Positions 24,979 through 32,633 of a DNA stretch of 64,000 nt are shown here, one piece after another. Within the stretch, counting starts at the first letter, position 1. Every line of letters starts with the position of its first letter. Origin of the DNA: M3007 sp964550795 (GTDB lineage: Bacteria > Bacteroidota > Bacteroidia > Chitinophagales > Saprospiraceae). The stretch covers positions 1-64,000 of the forward strand of contig CAZKBH010000019.1 in the NCBI GenBank assembly GCA_964550795.1, read 5' to 3'. Both the position numbers and the translations under genes were made by a program. The notes below the pieces were generated by a model. The model ran no database searches. It saw nothing but the letters and a program-made list of their open reading frames with translations, and had not been told where the DNA came from.

Positions 24979-25007
24979 AAATCAGGCATTTGTGTCACTC
25001 AAATCCC
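24979..25007 (+). repeat. Dispersed boundary repeat, copy B
   Basis: AAATCAGGCATTTGTG followed by TCACTCAAATC, the same blocks as at 2946-3003, 29347-29432 and 37146-37197. Read on the minus strand it encodes the last codons and stop of yidD (stop at 24982-24984). Confidence 0.6.
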
Positions 25008-25248
25008 CTTTGTCGTAGTTTTTTTTCGGAACGGGATCATGAATCGGGTGTTTGCTCCAGGGATGGCAGCGCAAAATCCGCTTTGCAGTCATATAACTGC
25101 CTTTAAATGGGCCCCATTCCTCCAGCGCCGCTATGGCATAATGCGAACACGTGGGCTCATATCGGCACTTGTTCGCGCCCAAAAAAGGCGATAAAGTGAC
25201 CTGGTACAGCCGGACGAAAAGAATGAGTATTTTTTTGAGCAACCACAT
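24982..25248 (-). CDS. yidD: Membrane protein insertion efficiency factor YidD
   Basis: 88 aa. YidD signature: LYQVTLSPFLGANKCRYEPT, CSHYAIAALEEWGPFKGSY and KRILRCHPW, with the conserved cysteines. Acts at the inner membrane beside YidC, assisting insertion. The last seven or so residues (GDLSDTNA) are encoded by a dispersed DNA repeat and are not part of the family. It lies between the response regulator gene (25-bp gap) and the tiny lipoprotein pair on the same strand. Confidence 0.92.
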   Translation of the reverse strand: MWLLKKILILFVRLYQVTLSPFLGANKCRYEPTCSHYAIAALEEWGPFKGSYMTAKRILRCHPWSKHPIHDPVPKKNYDKGDLSDTNA

Positions 25249-25273
25249 TACTTGGGTGAAGGATTTATCAAAT

Positions 25274-25960
25274 TTACAGCGTGAATTTGTACCCTACTCC
25301 TCGAATCGAATGAAAAAAACGAGGGTTTTTGGCGTCTTCCTCAAAGTATTTCCGGAATGAAAGGATAAAATTGTCAATTGTTCGGGTGCTGGGGAAAACA
25401 TCGTAGCCCCAGACGGCTTGCAGGATTTGGTTGCGGCTCACCACCTCGTCTTTTCGTTCAGAGAGGAGTTTGAGCAGCATGGTTTCTTTTTTGGTCAGGG
25501 TGATTTCTTCCCCCCTAAAAGTGGTCGCCTCAAAAGTATCAAAATTAATTTTGTTGCCCCCGAATTCAAAAAGGGTGAGCGACTCGCCTTTTTGCCGTTG
25601 GCTTCTTTTGAGCAATTTACTTACCCGCAGCAGCAGTTCTTCCAAATTGAACGGCTTGGTGAGGTAGTCGTCGGCACCTTTTTTCAGGCCCGTCACACGA
25701 TCCTGGCTCATGTCCTTGGCCGTAAGCAGCAGGATTGGAACCTCTGTATTGGTGAGCCGCACTTTTTCGGTGATGTCGAAACCGTCCACTTCGGGCAGCA
25801 TGACATCGAGCAAAAGCAAGTCGAAATGTTGTCCGGCGTACAACTCCAGGGCCTTTCGACCATTGCCCGTGGCAATCACCTCGTAGCCTTCCAGCTCGAG
25901 GTTGAGTTTTACCGCGTCGCGGATATGGGCTTCGTCTTCAACTAGTAAGATTCGTTGCAT
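25274..25960 (-). CDS. OmpR/PhoB-type response regulator
   Basis: 228 aa from the ATG at 25960 (MQRILLVEDEAH); the longer upstream reading is rejected. Receiver domain ~1-115 with the acidic pocket LLVEDE, phospho-acceptor Asp in LLLLDVMLPE (~residue 51), TAKD and the conserved Lys in YLTKPF; a winged-helix DNA-binding domain at ~130-228 (VVSRNQILQAVWGYDVFPSTR, IRGVGYKF). No histidine kinase gene is adjacent. The regulated genes are not inferable. Confidence 0.9.
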   Translation of the reverse strand: MQRILLVEDEAHIRDAVKLNLELEGYEVIATGNGRKALELYAGQHFDLLLLDVMLPEVDGFDITEKVRLTNTEVPILLLTAKDMSQDRVTGLKKGADDYLTKPFNLEELLLRVSKLLKRSQRQKGESLTLFEFGGNKINFDTFEATTFRGEEITLTKKETMLLKLLSERKDEVVSRNQILQAVWGYDVFPSTRTIDNFILSFRKYFEEDAKNPRFFHSIRGVGYKFTL

Positions 25961-26018
25961 GTCACAAAGGTAGGGCGAATTTAATTTTGTCTTGGGCAAT
26001 GAATGCTGTCAGGGATGT

Positions 26019-27143
26019 TCAAACAAACAAATCCGAGGCCACCCGGTCGGCGATGAGTTTTCCAGCGCGGGAGAGTCGAAACGTTGGCCCCTCTTGTTCA
26101 AGTGCGCCTGATTCTAAAAAAACCTGGGCTTCGGCCTCAAAATGCTGTACAAAGCGTTCGCCAAAGGATTCAATTTTTTGCAAATCAGCGCCCCACATGG
26201 TACGCAAGGCTGTCATGACATATTCATTGTAATGTTGTTCGGGGCCGAGTTCCTCTCTTTCAAAGGGAACATTTCCTTCCTCCAATGCCTTGATATACAG
26301 CGCATTATTGGCCACATTCCATTGTCTGGAAACGCCGTTGAAGGAATGCGCGGAAGGCCCAAGGCCCAGGTATGGCTCAGAACGCCAATAATTGGTATTG
26401 TGCCGAGCATAACGACCCGGCAATGCAAAATTGGAGATTTCGTACTGCTCATATCCTTTGGCGGCGGTAGCGTCGAGCAGCATTTCAAATTGGCGGGTAG
26501 CACGCGCCTCGTCCACGGGCGGTTGTTGGCCCTTGCGCACAAAACTACCCAGGGCGGTGCCGTCTTCCACCGTCAGGCAATAACAGGAAAGGTGTGGGAT
26601 GCCATACTCAAAAGCCAGGCGCAAATTTTCGGACCATTGTGCATCCGGCGTAGTGGGCGACCCATAAATCAAATCAATCGTAAGGTCTTGAAAACCAACC
26701 GAAATGGCGTCCTCCAGACAAGCCCGGGCATGGGCCGAATGGTGGGCGCGGTTCATCCAGCGCAGGTCTTCATCGGCAAAAGATTGAATGCCGATGCTGA
26801 GCCGATTCACGGGCGTGTAGTTTTTTAAGTCGCGGAGTTTTTCCGGGCTAAGGTCGTCCGGATTGGCTTCGAGGGTGATTTCGGCGCCGGGTTCGACGGT
26901 GTAAATCTGGTTGATTTTGTCAAAAATCTGCTCCAATTCACCCAAATCCAACAGCGAGGGCGTGCCACCGCCAAAATAAACGGATTGGAGGGCCGCTCCG
27001 CCGAGATAGTTTTTTTGCAAATCCAGCTCTTTCAAAAGCGCCTCGACCATGGCTCCTTTTTGCCGCAAGGTGGTAGAAAAATGGAAATTACAATAGTGGC
27101 AGGCTTGTTTGCAAAAAGGGATGTGAAGGTAAAGGCCGGGCAT
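26019..27143 (-). CDS. hemW: Radical SAM heme chaperone HemW
   Basis: 374 aa from the ATG at 27143 (MPGLYLHIPFC); an upstream ATG at 27185 adds 14 unconserved residues. The radical-SAM CxxxCxxC cluster motif is FCKQACHYCNFHF. Further HemW-type blocks are YFGGGTPSLL, ANPDDLSPEKL, LSIGIQSFADEDLRWMNR and HNTNYWRSEPYLGLGPSAHSF. It belongs to the HemN-like group but, as in HemW, lacks the extra N-terminal region needed for coproporphyrinogen oxidase activity. Likely delivers heme to acceptor proteins. Confidence 0.92.
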   Translation of the reverse strand: MPGLYLHIPFCKQACHYCNFHFSTTLRQKGAMVEALLKELDLQKNYLGGAALQSVYFGGGTPSLLDLGELEQIFDKINQIYTVEPGAEITLEANPDDLSPEKLRDLKNYTPVNRLSIGIQSFADEDLRWMNRAHHSAHARACLEDAISVGFQDLTIDLIYGSPTTPDAQWSENLRLAFEYGIPHLSCYCLTVEDGTALGSFVRKGQQPPVDEARATRQFEMLLDATAAKGYEQYEISNFALPGRYARHNTNYWRSEPYLGLGPSAHSFNGVSRQWNVANNALYIKALEEGNVPFEREELGPEQHYNEYVMTALRTMWGADLQKIESFGERFVQHFEAEAQVFLESGALEQEGPTFRLSRAGKLIADRVASDLFV

Positions 27144-27300
27144 GGTGTATGGGCTGTTGTGGCAATGGCCGCTTAAACAATACATTGCGCTACATTGTTG
27201 TTCGCCTCCTGTAGTGTGGTGCTGACAGCCTCCGAAAATTTAAATGTCCGTTCCTTACCAAATACCCGATTCAAATGCAGAAAGGATTTTAGCTGGAAAC

Positions 27301-27308
27301 TACCTTTG
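27301..27308 (+). promoter_or_regulatory. -7 promoter box (TACCTTTG)
   Basis: A TAnnTTTG match 21 nt before the ATG at 27330. It supports that ATG as the start of the DUF6029-like gene over the longer upstream reading. Confidence 0.55.
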
Positions 27309-27329
27309 CCCGTTATCCTTCCTTCTTGC

Positions 27330-29000
27330 ATGAAACGTTTTGTACTTTTTCTCTCTTTTTCAGCCGTTTGTTTTTCGAGTAATGCCCAAATTGGCTCCCA
27401 TATCACGGGGAGTTTGCAGGCCAACGGCAACTTCTTTTTTGCCGCAGATTCGGTGCTGGGCACGGCGGGCATTCCGCAGTACGACAATCAGAAATTTGGG
27501 GCAGAAACCTGGCTCTCGCTCAATTATTCGCACGATGGCCTCGATGCGGGACTGCGTTTTGACATGTTCAACAACTCCAATTTGTTGAACCCAAACGCCT
27601 CCTATTCCGATGTCGGCATCGGGCGTTGGTTCATCCACAAAAAGGTGGACAAGTTTGACTTTGCAGGCGGCTATCTCTACGATCAAATCGGCTCGGGCAT
27701 CATCTACCGTTCTTACGAGGAGCGCGCACTGATGATTGACAATGCCCTTTTTGGCGCACAAGTGGGCTACCAATTCAATGATAACTGGAAAGTTCGGGCA
27801 TTTACCGGGCGACAAAAACAGCAGTTTGATCGCTACGGAACGATCCTGCGGGGCGGTGTGGTGGAAGGTTTTATCAAGCCGGATTCTACCAAAAACCTCA
27901 CGTTTGCGCCTGGCGCGGGCATTGTCGGGCGGACGTACAACACCCAAACAATAGACGATTCCAGGTTTGAGGTGTCAGGCTATTTTAAGGAAGATCAGAT
28001 TGATTTACAGTACAATACGTATGCTGCAACCCTGTTCAATACCATGACTGCCGGCGATTTTACCTGGTATTTTGAAGCCGCCGGCAAATCAAAAGACGTG
28101 ATTTTCGACCCCCTTGCAGCACGCTCCATTTTAATCGGGAATCAAATTGACACCTTGAACGGCAAACTTGTGAACCGCACGGGATACACGGTTTACTCCA
28201 GCATTAGCTACGCACAAAAAGGGTTTGGCATCTCGCTCGAAGCCAAACGAACGAAGGATTTTTCGTTCCGCCAAAACCCCAATGCGCTGGGTATTCAGGG
28301 CGCGATCAATTTCCTGCCGCCCATGGCCAAACAAAATACCTATCGCTTGACCGCTCGTTTTGCACCGGCTACGCAGGAACTCGGGGAACAATCCGTACAG
28401 TTGGACATGCGCTACAAACTGAATAAAAAACTTTCGTTCAGCCTCAATGTCTCTGAGATACAGTTTTTGGATGGCACCGAGCTTTACCGGGAAATTACCC
28501 CCGAATTCACGTACAAGCAAAAACGCAAGTGGCAGCTCATCGGTGGTCTGCAAATTTTGAAATATAATATCTTTGTTTATCAAGGAAAAGACAGTTATGT
28601 GAATGCACTCACACCGTATGGGGAATTTTTGTATAAATTTACGCCCCGAAGATCCATCCGGATAGAAGGTCAATACCTTGCCACAAAAGACGAATTTGGC
28701 TCCTGGGTGAATGGTTCGGTGGAAGTAGGCCTGGCCCCGCACTGGATTATTTTTGCCTCCGATATGTTCAAACTCGACAACGGGCCGCTGGATCCAAAGT
28801 TCAGTCCTGATAAAGTGAGAGACAAAACCAAATACGACGGCACCCATTTTCCCACCCTGGGAGTGGTATATTCGCAGAAATCCAACCGGGTGTCGCTGGC
28901 GTACGTCAAGCAGGTAGAAGGGATCAACTGTGCGGGTGGTATTTGCCGTTTGGAGCCTGCATTTCATGGTGCCAGATTAACCTTGAATTCCTCGTTTTAA
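27330..29000 (+). CDS. Exported DUF6029-like outer-membrane beta-barrel protein
   Basis: 556 aa from the ATG at 27330. Signal peptide (MKRFVLFLSFSAVCFSSNAQ), then a long series of amphipathic beta strands with alternating aromatic residues typical of outer-membrane barrels (SLNYSHDGLDAGLRFDMFNN, YTVYSSISYAQKGFGISLE), ending LTLNSSF with terminal Phe. I assign it to the DUF6029 group from recall of overall pattern, which is uncertain. Divergent from hemW; followed by the composite repeat element 43 bp after its stop. Function unknown. Confidence 0.7.
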   Translation: MKRFVLFLSFSAVCFSSNAQIGSHITGSLQANGNFFFAADSVLGTAGIPQYDNQKFGAETWLSLNYSHDGLDAGLRFDMFNNSNLLNPNASYSDVGIGRWFIHKKVDKFDFAGGYLYDQIGSGIIYRSYEERALMIDNALFGAQVGYQFNDNWKVRAFTGRQKQQFDRYGTILRGGVVEGFIKPDSTKNLTFAPGAGIVGRTYNTQTIDDSRFEVSGYFKEDQIDLQYNTYAATLFNTMTAGDFTWYFEAAGKSKDVIFDPLAARSILIGNQIDTLNGKLVNRTGYTVYSSISYAQKGFGISLEAKRTKDFSFRQNPNALGIQGAINFLPPMAKQNTYRLTARFAPATQELGEQSVQLDMRYKLNKKLSFSLNVSEIQFLDGTELYREITPEFTYKQKRKWQLIGGLQILKYNIFVYQGKDSYVNALTPYGEFLYKFTPRRSIRIEGQYLATKDEFGSWVNGSVEVGLAPHWIIFASDMFKLDNGPLDPKFSPDKVRDKTKYDGTHFPTLGVVYSQKSNRVSLAYVKQVEGINCAGGICRLEPAFHGARLTLNSSF

Positions 29001-29043
29001 GCATGATTTAGTCGGCGCAAAGTGGTCCTGAAAATCTTAACGG

Positions 29044-29337
29044 ACTATCGCATATTGGGTATCAAAAAGAATATCGAACACCGAACACCGAATATCGAAC
29101 ACCGAACACCGAACACCGAATATCGAACACCGAATATCGAACACCGAACACCGAATATCGAATATCGAACACCGAACACCGAACACCGATTATCGAATTT
29201 TGAAGTGGGATACCCATAAACCGGCGTTGATAGAACATTTGGATTTAATATCCGGTCACCTTCAAACTACTTCATCATTCGATGTTCGGTGTTCGATATT
29301 CGATATTGCATCACGAGTACCCAATATGCGGATATTC
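29044..29337 (-). repeat. Composite inverted-repeat element built of 7-nt words, copy 2
   Basis: Reverse-orientation copy of 5687-5902. The left array (29069-29194) is 18 head-to-tail 7-nt words, each GAACACC or GAATATC, with a single GATTATC as the last. The core contains 39 nt (29215-29253) identical to the reverse complement of 5774-5812. The right array (29281-29308) holds reverse-complement words GATGTTC, GGTGTTC, GATATTC. The ends carry the same CGCATATTGGGTA / TACCCAATATGCG inverted repeat. The main array is 18 words here against 6 in the equivalent arm of copy 1. Confidence 0.8.
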
Positions 29338-29346
29338 AGTAAATCT

Positions 29347-29432
29347 TAAAATCAGGATTACTCAAATCAAAAGAATCATAGTCCAGAAAGCCTCACTCAA
29401 ATCATCAAAATCACAAGAATCATAGTCCATTT
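29347..29432 (+). repeat. Dispersed boundary repeat, copy C (two partial units)
   Basis: An AAAATCAGGATTACTC block leads into two units ending in AAGAATCATAGTCCA, with CCTCACTCAAATCATC between them. It adjoins the composite element and ends ~24 nt before the next gene's ATG. Confidence 0.55.
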
Positions 29433-29455
29433 TGCCACAGATTAAATTTTTTACA

Positions 29456-30277
29456 ATGAAAAACATCCTCTTTCTCCTCTGTCCGGTTGTTTTGTTGTTT
29501 GCCGCCTGCAAAGAGCAACCCATCCTGATTCCCGACCCAAGCCTGAATATAACCGGCCGAACCGTTTTGGTGGAAGAAGTGACCGGGGTGCGTTGTCCGA
29601 ATTGCCCGGTTGGAACTCAAACCCTCGTGGGCCTGCAACAACAATACGGCAAAGACAAACTGGTGGTCGTGTCTATTCATGCGGCTGGTAACTTTTCCGT
29701 TCCCTATCCGGCTAGCATAGATTTTCGGTCCACAGAAATACAAGAACTCGCTGATTATGTAGGTGCGCTGGAGGGCTTCCCAACGGCTTCTATCAATCGC
29801 CGCCTTTTAGCCAATGAACTTTCTGCCTTTGTAACCCCTCATACCCGCTGGGGTGGCGAGGTTGCCCAAGATTTGGTGCGGGATCCCAGTATCGCACTTA
29901 CGGTTGTAAATACTTTCGAGCCGGATTCTCGGGTACTCAGCATCAACGTAAGTATTTTGCCCGACCAGGCAATTTCCGGAGAACATCGCCTGACGGTTTT
30001 GATTACACAAGACAGCATTGTGGGGCCGCAAATCAATGGAAATACCTTCATTCCAGATTATATCCACCGCCACGTCGTGCGCGATGTGGTCTCGGCTCCA
30101 AGTGGCGATCCGATCTTTGAGCCGTTGGTAGCGGGTAGTTTGGTGAATAAAACATTCAGCGTCACACTCCCAGCCGAATACGATGTGCAGCATTGCAGCG
30201 TAGTGGCTTACGTGCACCGGGCCGTGGGTGCAAGCAAGGAGGTCATCCAAGCAACAGAACAATATGTCATCAAATAG
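29456..30277 (+). CDS. Omp28-like lipoprotein with thioredoxin-like fold
   Basis: 273 aa from the ATG at 29456. Lipobox LFAAC (Cys18) after MKNILFLLCPVVL. The mature part opens with VLVEEVTGVRCPNCPVGTQ, a CxxC (Cys47/Cys50) embedded in a thioredoxin-like domain (~35-150), followed by a beta-rich C-terminal half. This matches the Omp28-related family of Bacteroidota surface lipoproteins. Whether the CxxC is redox-active is unknown. A terminator follows. Confidence 0.78.
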   Translation: MKNILFLLCPVVLLFAACKEQPILIPDPSLNITGRTVLVEEVTGVRCPNCPVGTQTLVGLQQQYGKDKLVVVSIHAAGNFSVPYPASIDFRSTEIQELADYVGALEGFPTASINRRLLANELSAFVTPHTRWGGEVAQDLVRDPSIALTVVNTFEPDSRVLSINVSILPDQAISGEHRLTVLITQDSIVGPQINGNTFIPDYIHRHVVRDVVSAPSGDPIFEPLVAGSLVNKTFSVTLPAEYDVQHCSVVAYVHRAVGASKEVIQATEQYVIK

Positions 30278-30341
30278 CGGATCTTATATGTTAGATTCGC
30301 AAAATTGCTTGTCTGAACTTTAGTTTAGACAAGCACTAAAA

Positions 30342-30388
30342 AGAATCCCCCGTTAAAAGTTTTAAACTTTGGCGGGGTTCTTTTTTTT
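30342..30388 (+). terminator. Rho-independent terminator
   Basis: An imperfect stem between 30342-30359 (AGAATCCCCCGTTAAAAG) and 30367-30381 (CTTTGGCGGGGTTCT) is followed by eight T residues. Confidence 0.8.
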
Positions 30389-30396
30389 AGCCATCG

Positions 30397-30404
30397 TACT
30401 TTCG
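30397..30404 (+). promoter_or_regulatory. Variant -7 box (TACTTTCG) of the acyl-CoA dehydrogenase gene
   Basis: TAnnTTYG variant directly after the preceding terminator, ~90 nt before the ATG at 30495. The same TTCG variant occurs at 35176 and 37073. Confidence 0.4.
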
Positions 30405-30494
30405 CTCTCCCAAAACCAACACCATCGTTTAACCACACGGAAAAAGACTGCCTTTCAGGATGCTTTTGGCCGTTGACCGTAAATCGTTCAAACT

Positions 30495-31661
30495 ATGTTT
30501 CACCTGACAGAAGAGCACCTCGCCGTACAACAGGCGGCCAGAGATTTTGCACAAAATGAGCTTAAGCCCGGCGTGATCGAACGCGACAGCAAAGCGCAAT
30601 ATCCCACCGAACAAGTCAAAAAAATGGGTGAGTTGGGCTTTCTTGGCATGATGGTATCGCCCGAATATGGCGGCGGCGGCATGGATTCATTGTCGTACGT
30701 ACTGGCCATGGAAGAGTTGTCTAAGGTTGACAGTTCCTGCTCCGTCATCATGTCGGTAAACAATTCGTTGGTTTGTTGGGGAATTGAAACCTTCGGTTCT
30801 GAGGAACAAAAACGCAAATACCTGCCCAAATTGGCTTCCGGCGAATGGATTGGTTCGTTCTGCCTTTCCGAACCTGAGGCTGGCTCCGACGCTACCAGCC
30901 AACGTACTACCGCCATAGATATGGGCGACCACTATCTCCTGAATGGCACCAAAAACTGGATTACCAATGGTGCCACTTCCAAACTCCATCTTGTAATGGC
31001 CCAAACGGATGTGGAAAAAGGTCACAAAGGCATCAATTGCCTCATTGTAGAGGCGGATTCGCCGGGCGTGACCATCGGAGGTAAAGAAGACAAGTTGGGG
31101 ATTCGTGCGTCAGACACCACGTCCATCATGTATTCAGATGTAAAAGTGCCCAAAGAAAACCGGATTGGGGAAGATGGTTTTGGCTTCAAATTCGCCATGA
31201 AAACCCTTTCAGGCGGTCGAATCGGCATTGCTGCGCAGGCATTGGGCATTGCTGCCGGAGCTTATGAACTTTCGGTTGCATACGCCAAAGAGCGTCAGGC
31301 TTTTGGCAAACCGATCAGCCAACACCAGGCCATTGCGTTTAAAATAGCCGATATGGCCACTGAAATTGAGGCGGCGCGTTTGCTCGTGTACCGCTCAGCC
31401 ATCATGAAAGATCAACATTTGAACTACGATCAAGCCGCAGCGATGGCCAAATTGTACGCATCCGAAGTGGCTATGCGCCATACCGTAGAAGCCGTACAAA
31501 TCCACGGCGGATATGGTTTTGTAAAAGAATACCACGTGGAGCGCCTCATGCGCGATGCAAAAATTACCCAGATTTACGAAGGGACTTCCGAAATACAGCG
31601 CATCGTTATTTCCCGAAACGTGCTACACGGCGATCTCTACGTTCCGATGGTGGCCGACTAG
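30495..31661 (+). CDS. Acyl-CoA dehydrogenase (short-chain type)
   Basis: 388 aa, full length. FAD-dependent dehydrogenation of acyl-CoA at C2-C3. Blocks: FCLSEPEAGSDATSQRTTA (substrate/FAD binding), KNWITNGATS, RQAFGKPISQHQAIAFKIAD, IHGGYGFVKEYHVERLMRDA, and the catalytic base Glu362 in QIYEGTSEIQR, the position used by short-chain (butyryl-CoA-type) enzymes. No ETF or thiolase gene is adjacent, so chain-length preference is inferred from the motif only. Monocistronic. Confidence 0.93.
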   Translation: MFHLTEEHLAVQQAARDFAQNELKPGVIERDSKAQYPTEQVKKMGELGFLGMMVSPEYGGGGMDSLSYVLAMEELSKVDSSCSVIMSVNNSLVCWGIETFGSEEQKRKYLPKLASGEWIGSFCLSEPEAGSDATSQRTTAIDMGDHYLLNGTKNWITNGATSKLHLVMAQTDVEKGHKGINCLIVEADSPGVTIGGKEDKLGIRASDTTSIMYSDVKVPKENRIGEDGFGFKFAMKTLSGGRIGIAAQALGIAAGAYELSVAYAKERQAFGKPISQHQAIAFKIADMATEIEAARLLVYRSAIMKDQHLNYDQAAAMAKLYASEVAMRHTVEAVQIHGGYGFVKEYHVERLMRDAKITQIYEGTSEIQRIVISRNVLHGDLYVPMVAD

Positions 31662-31671
31662 AAGTGCAAAC

Positions 31672-32385
31672 TCAGTCTCGGATGGAATCTATCCATCTCG
31701 ACACCGGCACACGTTCCTTCGGTAACCATTCGCCGGTTTCCCAATTCATGGCTTCTAAACCCTTGACACTCATCTTGTAATCAAATTGCGAGGGGGTGTC
31801 ATGGGTATAGCCGTGGTAATAAAATTCCATACCCATTTCTTTCGCAAGCAGCAATTCCAGCAGCAGGGTGAGTGATCCCAGGCTGCGGTTCCCGTGTGCT
31901 GGATCAAACACACAGTAAGTACCCGAAACGGCATGCTGTCCCAGATGGAAAAATGAACAGGCGATAAGTTCGTCGTTCAGGTGTACCGCCAATTCACGCC
32001 CCTCGGTCGGGAGTGTGTTCGGGGTTTCCGGGTGGATGAAGGATGCGAGGGTGGTGGATTGTTTTTCGTGAAAACGCTCGCGATGGAGGTAAAAAAGCCG
32101 TTCACGTTCAGCATTGAACTGAGCGGGGGCACTCAAAACGCGCAAATCCGTATTGCGCCGAAGAATTTGTCGCTGACTCTTGGAAAGTTCAAAATTTGCC
32201 AATCGAACCCGAAGCGGAATGGTTCGGCAAAGTTTGTGTCGCCAGGTAGAAAAATTGTGCCGTACAAAACGTCGCCCGAGCAAGCGCCAGCCCTTCGAGA
32301 GAATATAATCCAAGCCAGAAGGTGCCAACTGAACCATTTCGGCTCGCTCGTCAATGACATTTTCTAGAATGGTGGTGGCACTCAT
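31672..32385 (-). CDS. Arginyl-tRNA-protein-transferase-like (ATE/GNAT-fold) protein
   Basis: 237 aa. The C-terminal half (~120-215) carries the block GTYCVFDPAHGNRSLGSLTL, then LAKEMGMEFYYHGYTHD, which resembles the aminoacyl-transferase C-domain of ATE/Bpt enzymes that attach amino acids to N-end-rule substrates. The N-terminal Cys-rich zinc region of eukaryotic ATE is absent. It could equally be a related GNAT-type transferase with another substrate. Convergent with the acyl-CoA dehydrogenase gene (10-bp gap). Confidence 0.6.
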   Translation of the reverse strand: MSATTILENVIDERAEMVQLAPSGLDYILSKGWRLLGRRFVRHNFSTWRHKLCRTIPLRVRLANFELSKSQRQILRRNTDLRVLSAPAQFNAERERLFYLHRERFHEKQSTTLASFIHPETPNTLPTEGRELAVHLNDELIACSFFHLGQHAVSGTYCVFDPAHGNRSLGSLTLLLELLLAKEMGMEFYYHGYTHDTPSQFDYKMSVKGLEAMNWETGEWLPKERVPVSRWIDSIRD

Positions 32386-32394
32386 GTGGGGGAG

Positions 32395-32628
32395 TTTAGG
32401 GTTTAGAGTTTAGGGTGGACATGCCCGAAATCAGTTTACAAATGGTAGCCTATGACAACCCACCAATTAGCAAGTGGGGTGTGTCAACCACACTATTCTG
32501 AACACGCTCCTCGAAGGAGCATAAATGCTTAAAATGATGTATGCCAAAGGTAGCCTGGGCTACACAGCTATAGGGACAAAATAGCTTCATGCCAACAACA
32601 TTACCCGCCCTAAACCCTAAACTTTCAA
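32395..32628. repeat. Non-coding segment bounded by inverted telomere-like repeats
   Basis: The left end has TTTAGGGTTTAGAGTTTAGGG (one base over 20, given as 32395-32415). The right end has its inverse, CCCTAAACCCTAAACT (~32608-32624). Internal hairpins: CTCCTCGAAGGAG and GTAGCCTGGGCTAC. No ORF. A single copy in the window; it may be a small mobile element. Confidence 0.4.
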
Positions 32629-32633
32629 CAAAC

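Noticed and set aside
16681..25960. Histidine kinase (16681) and OmpR-type regulator (25274) as a cognate pair
   Set aside because: HisKA_3-type kinases normally pair with NarL/LuxR-type regulators; the genes are 7 kb apart on opposite strands.
29022..29219. A 65-aa frame reading as repeats of EHRTPNI
   Set aside because: It is the translation of the 7-nt word array, which reads open in any frame; it has no start context or independent support.
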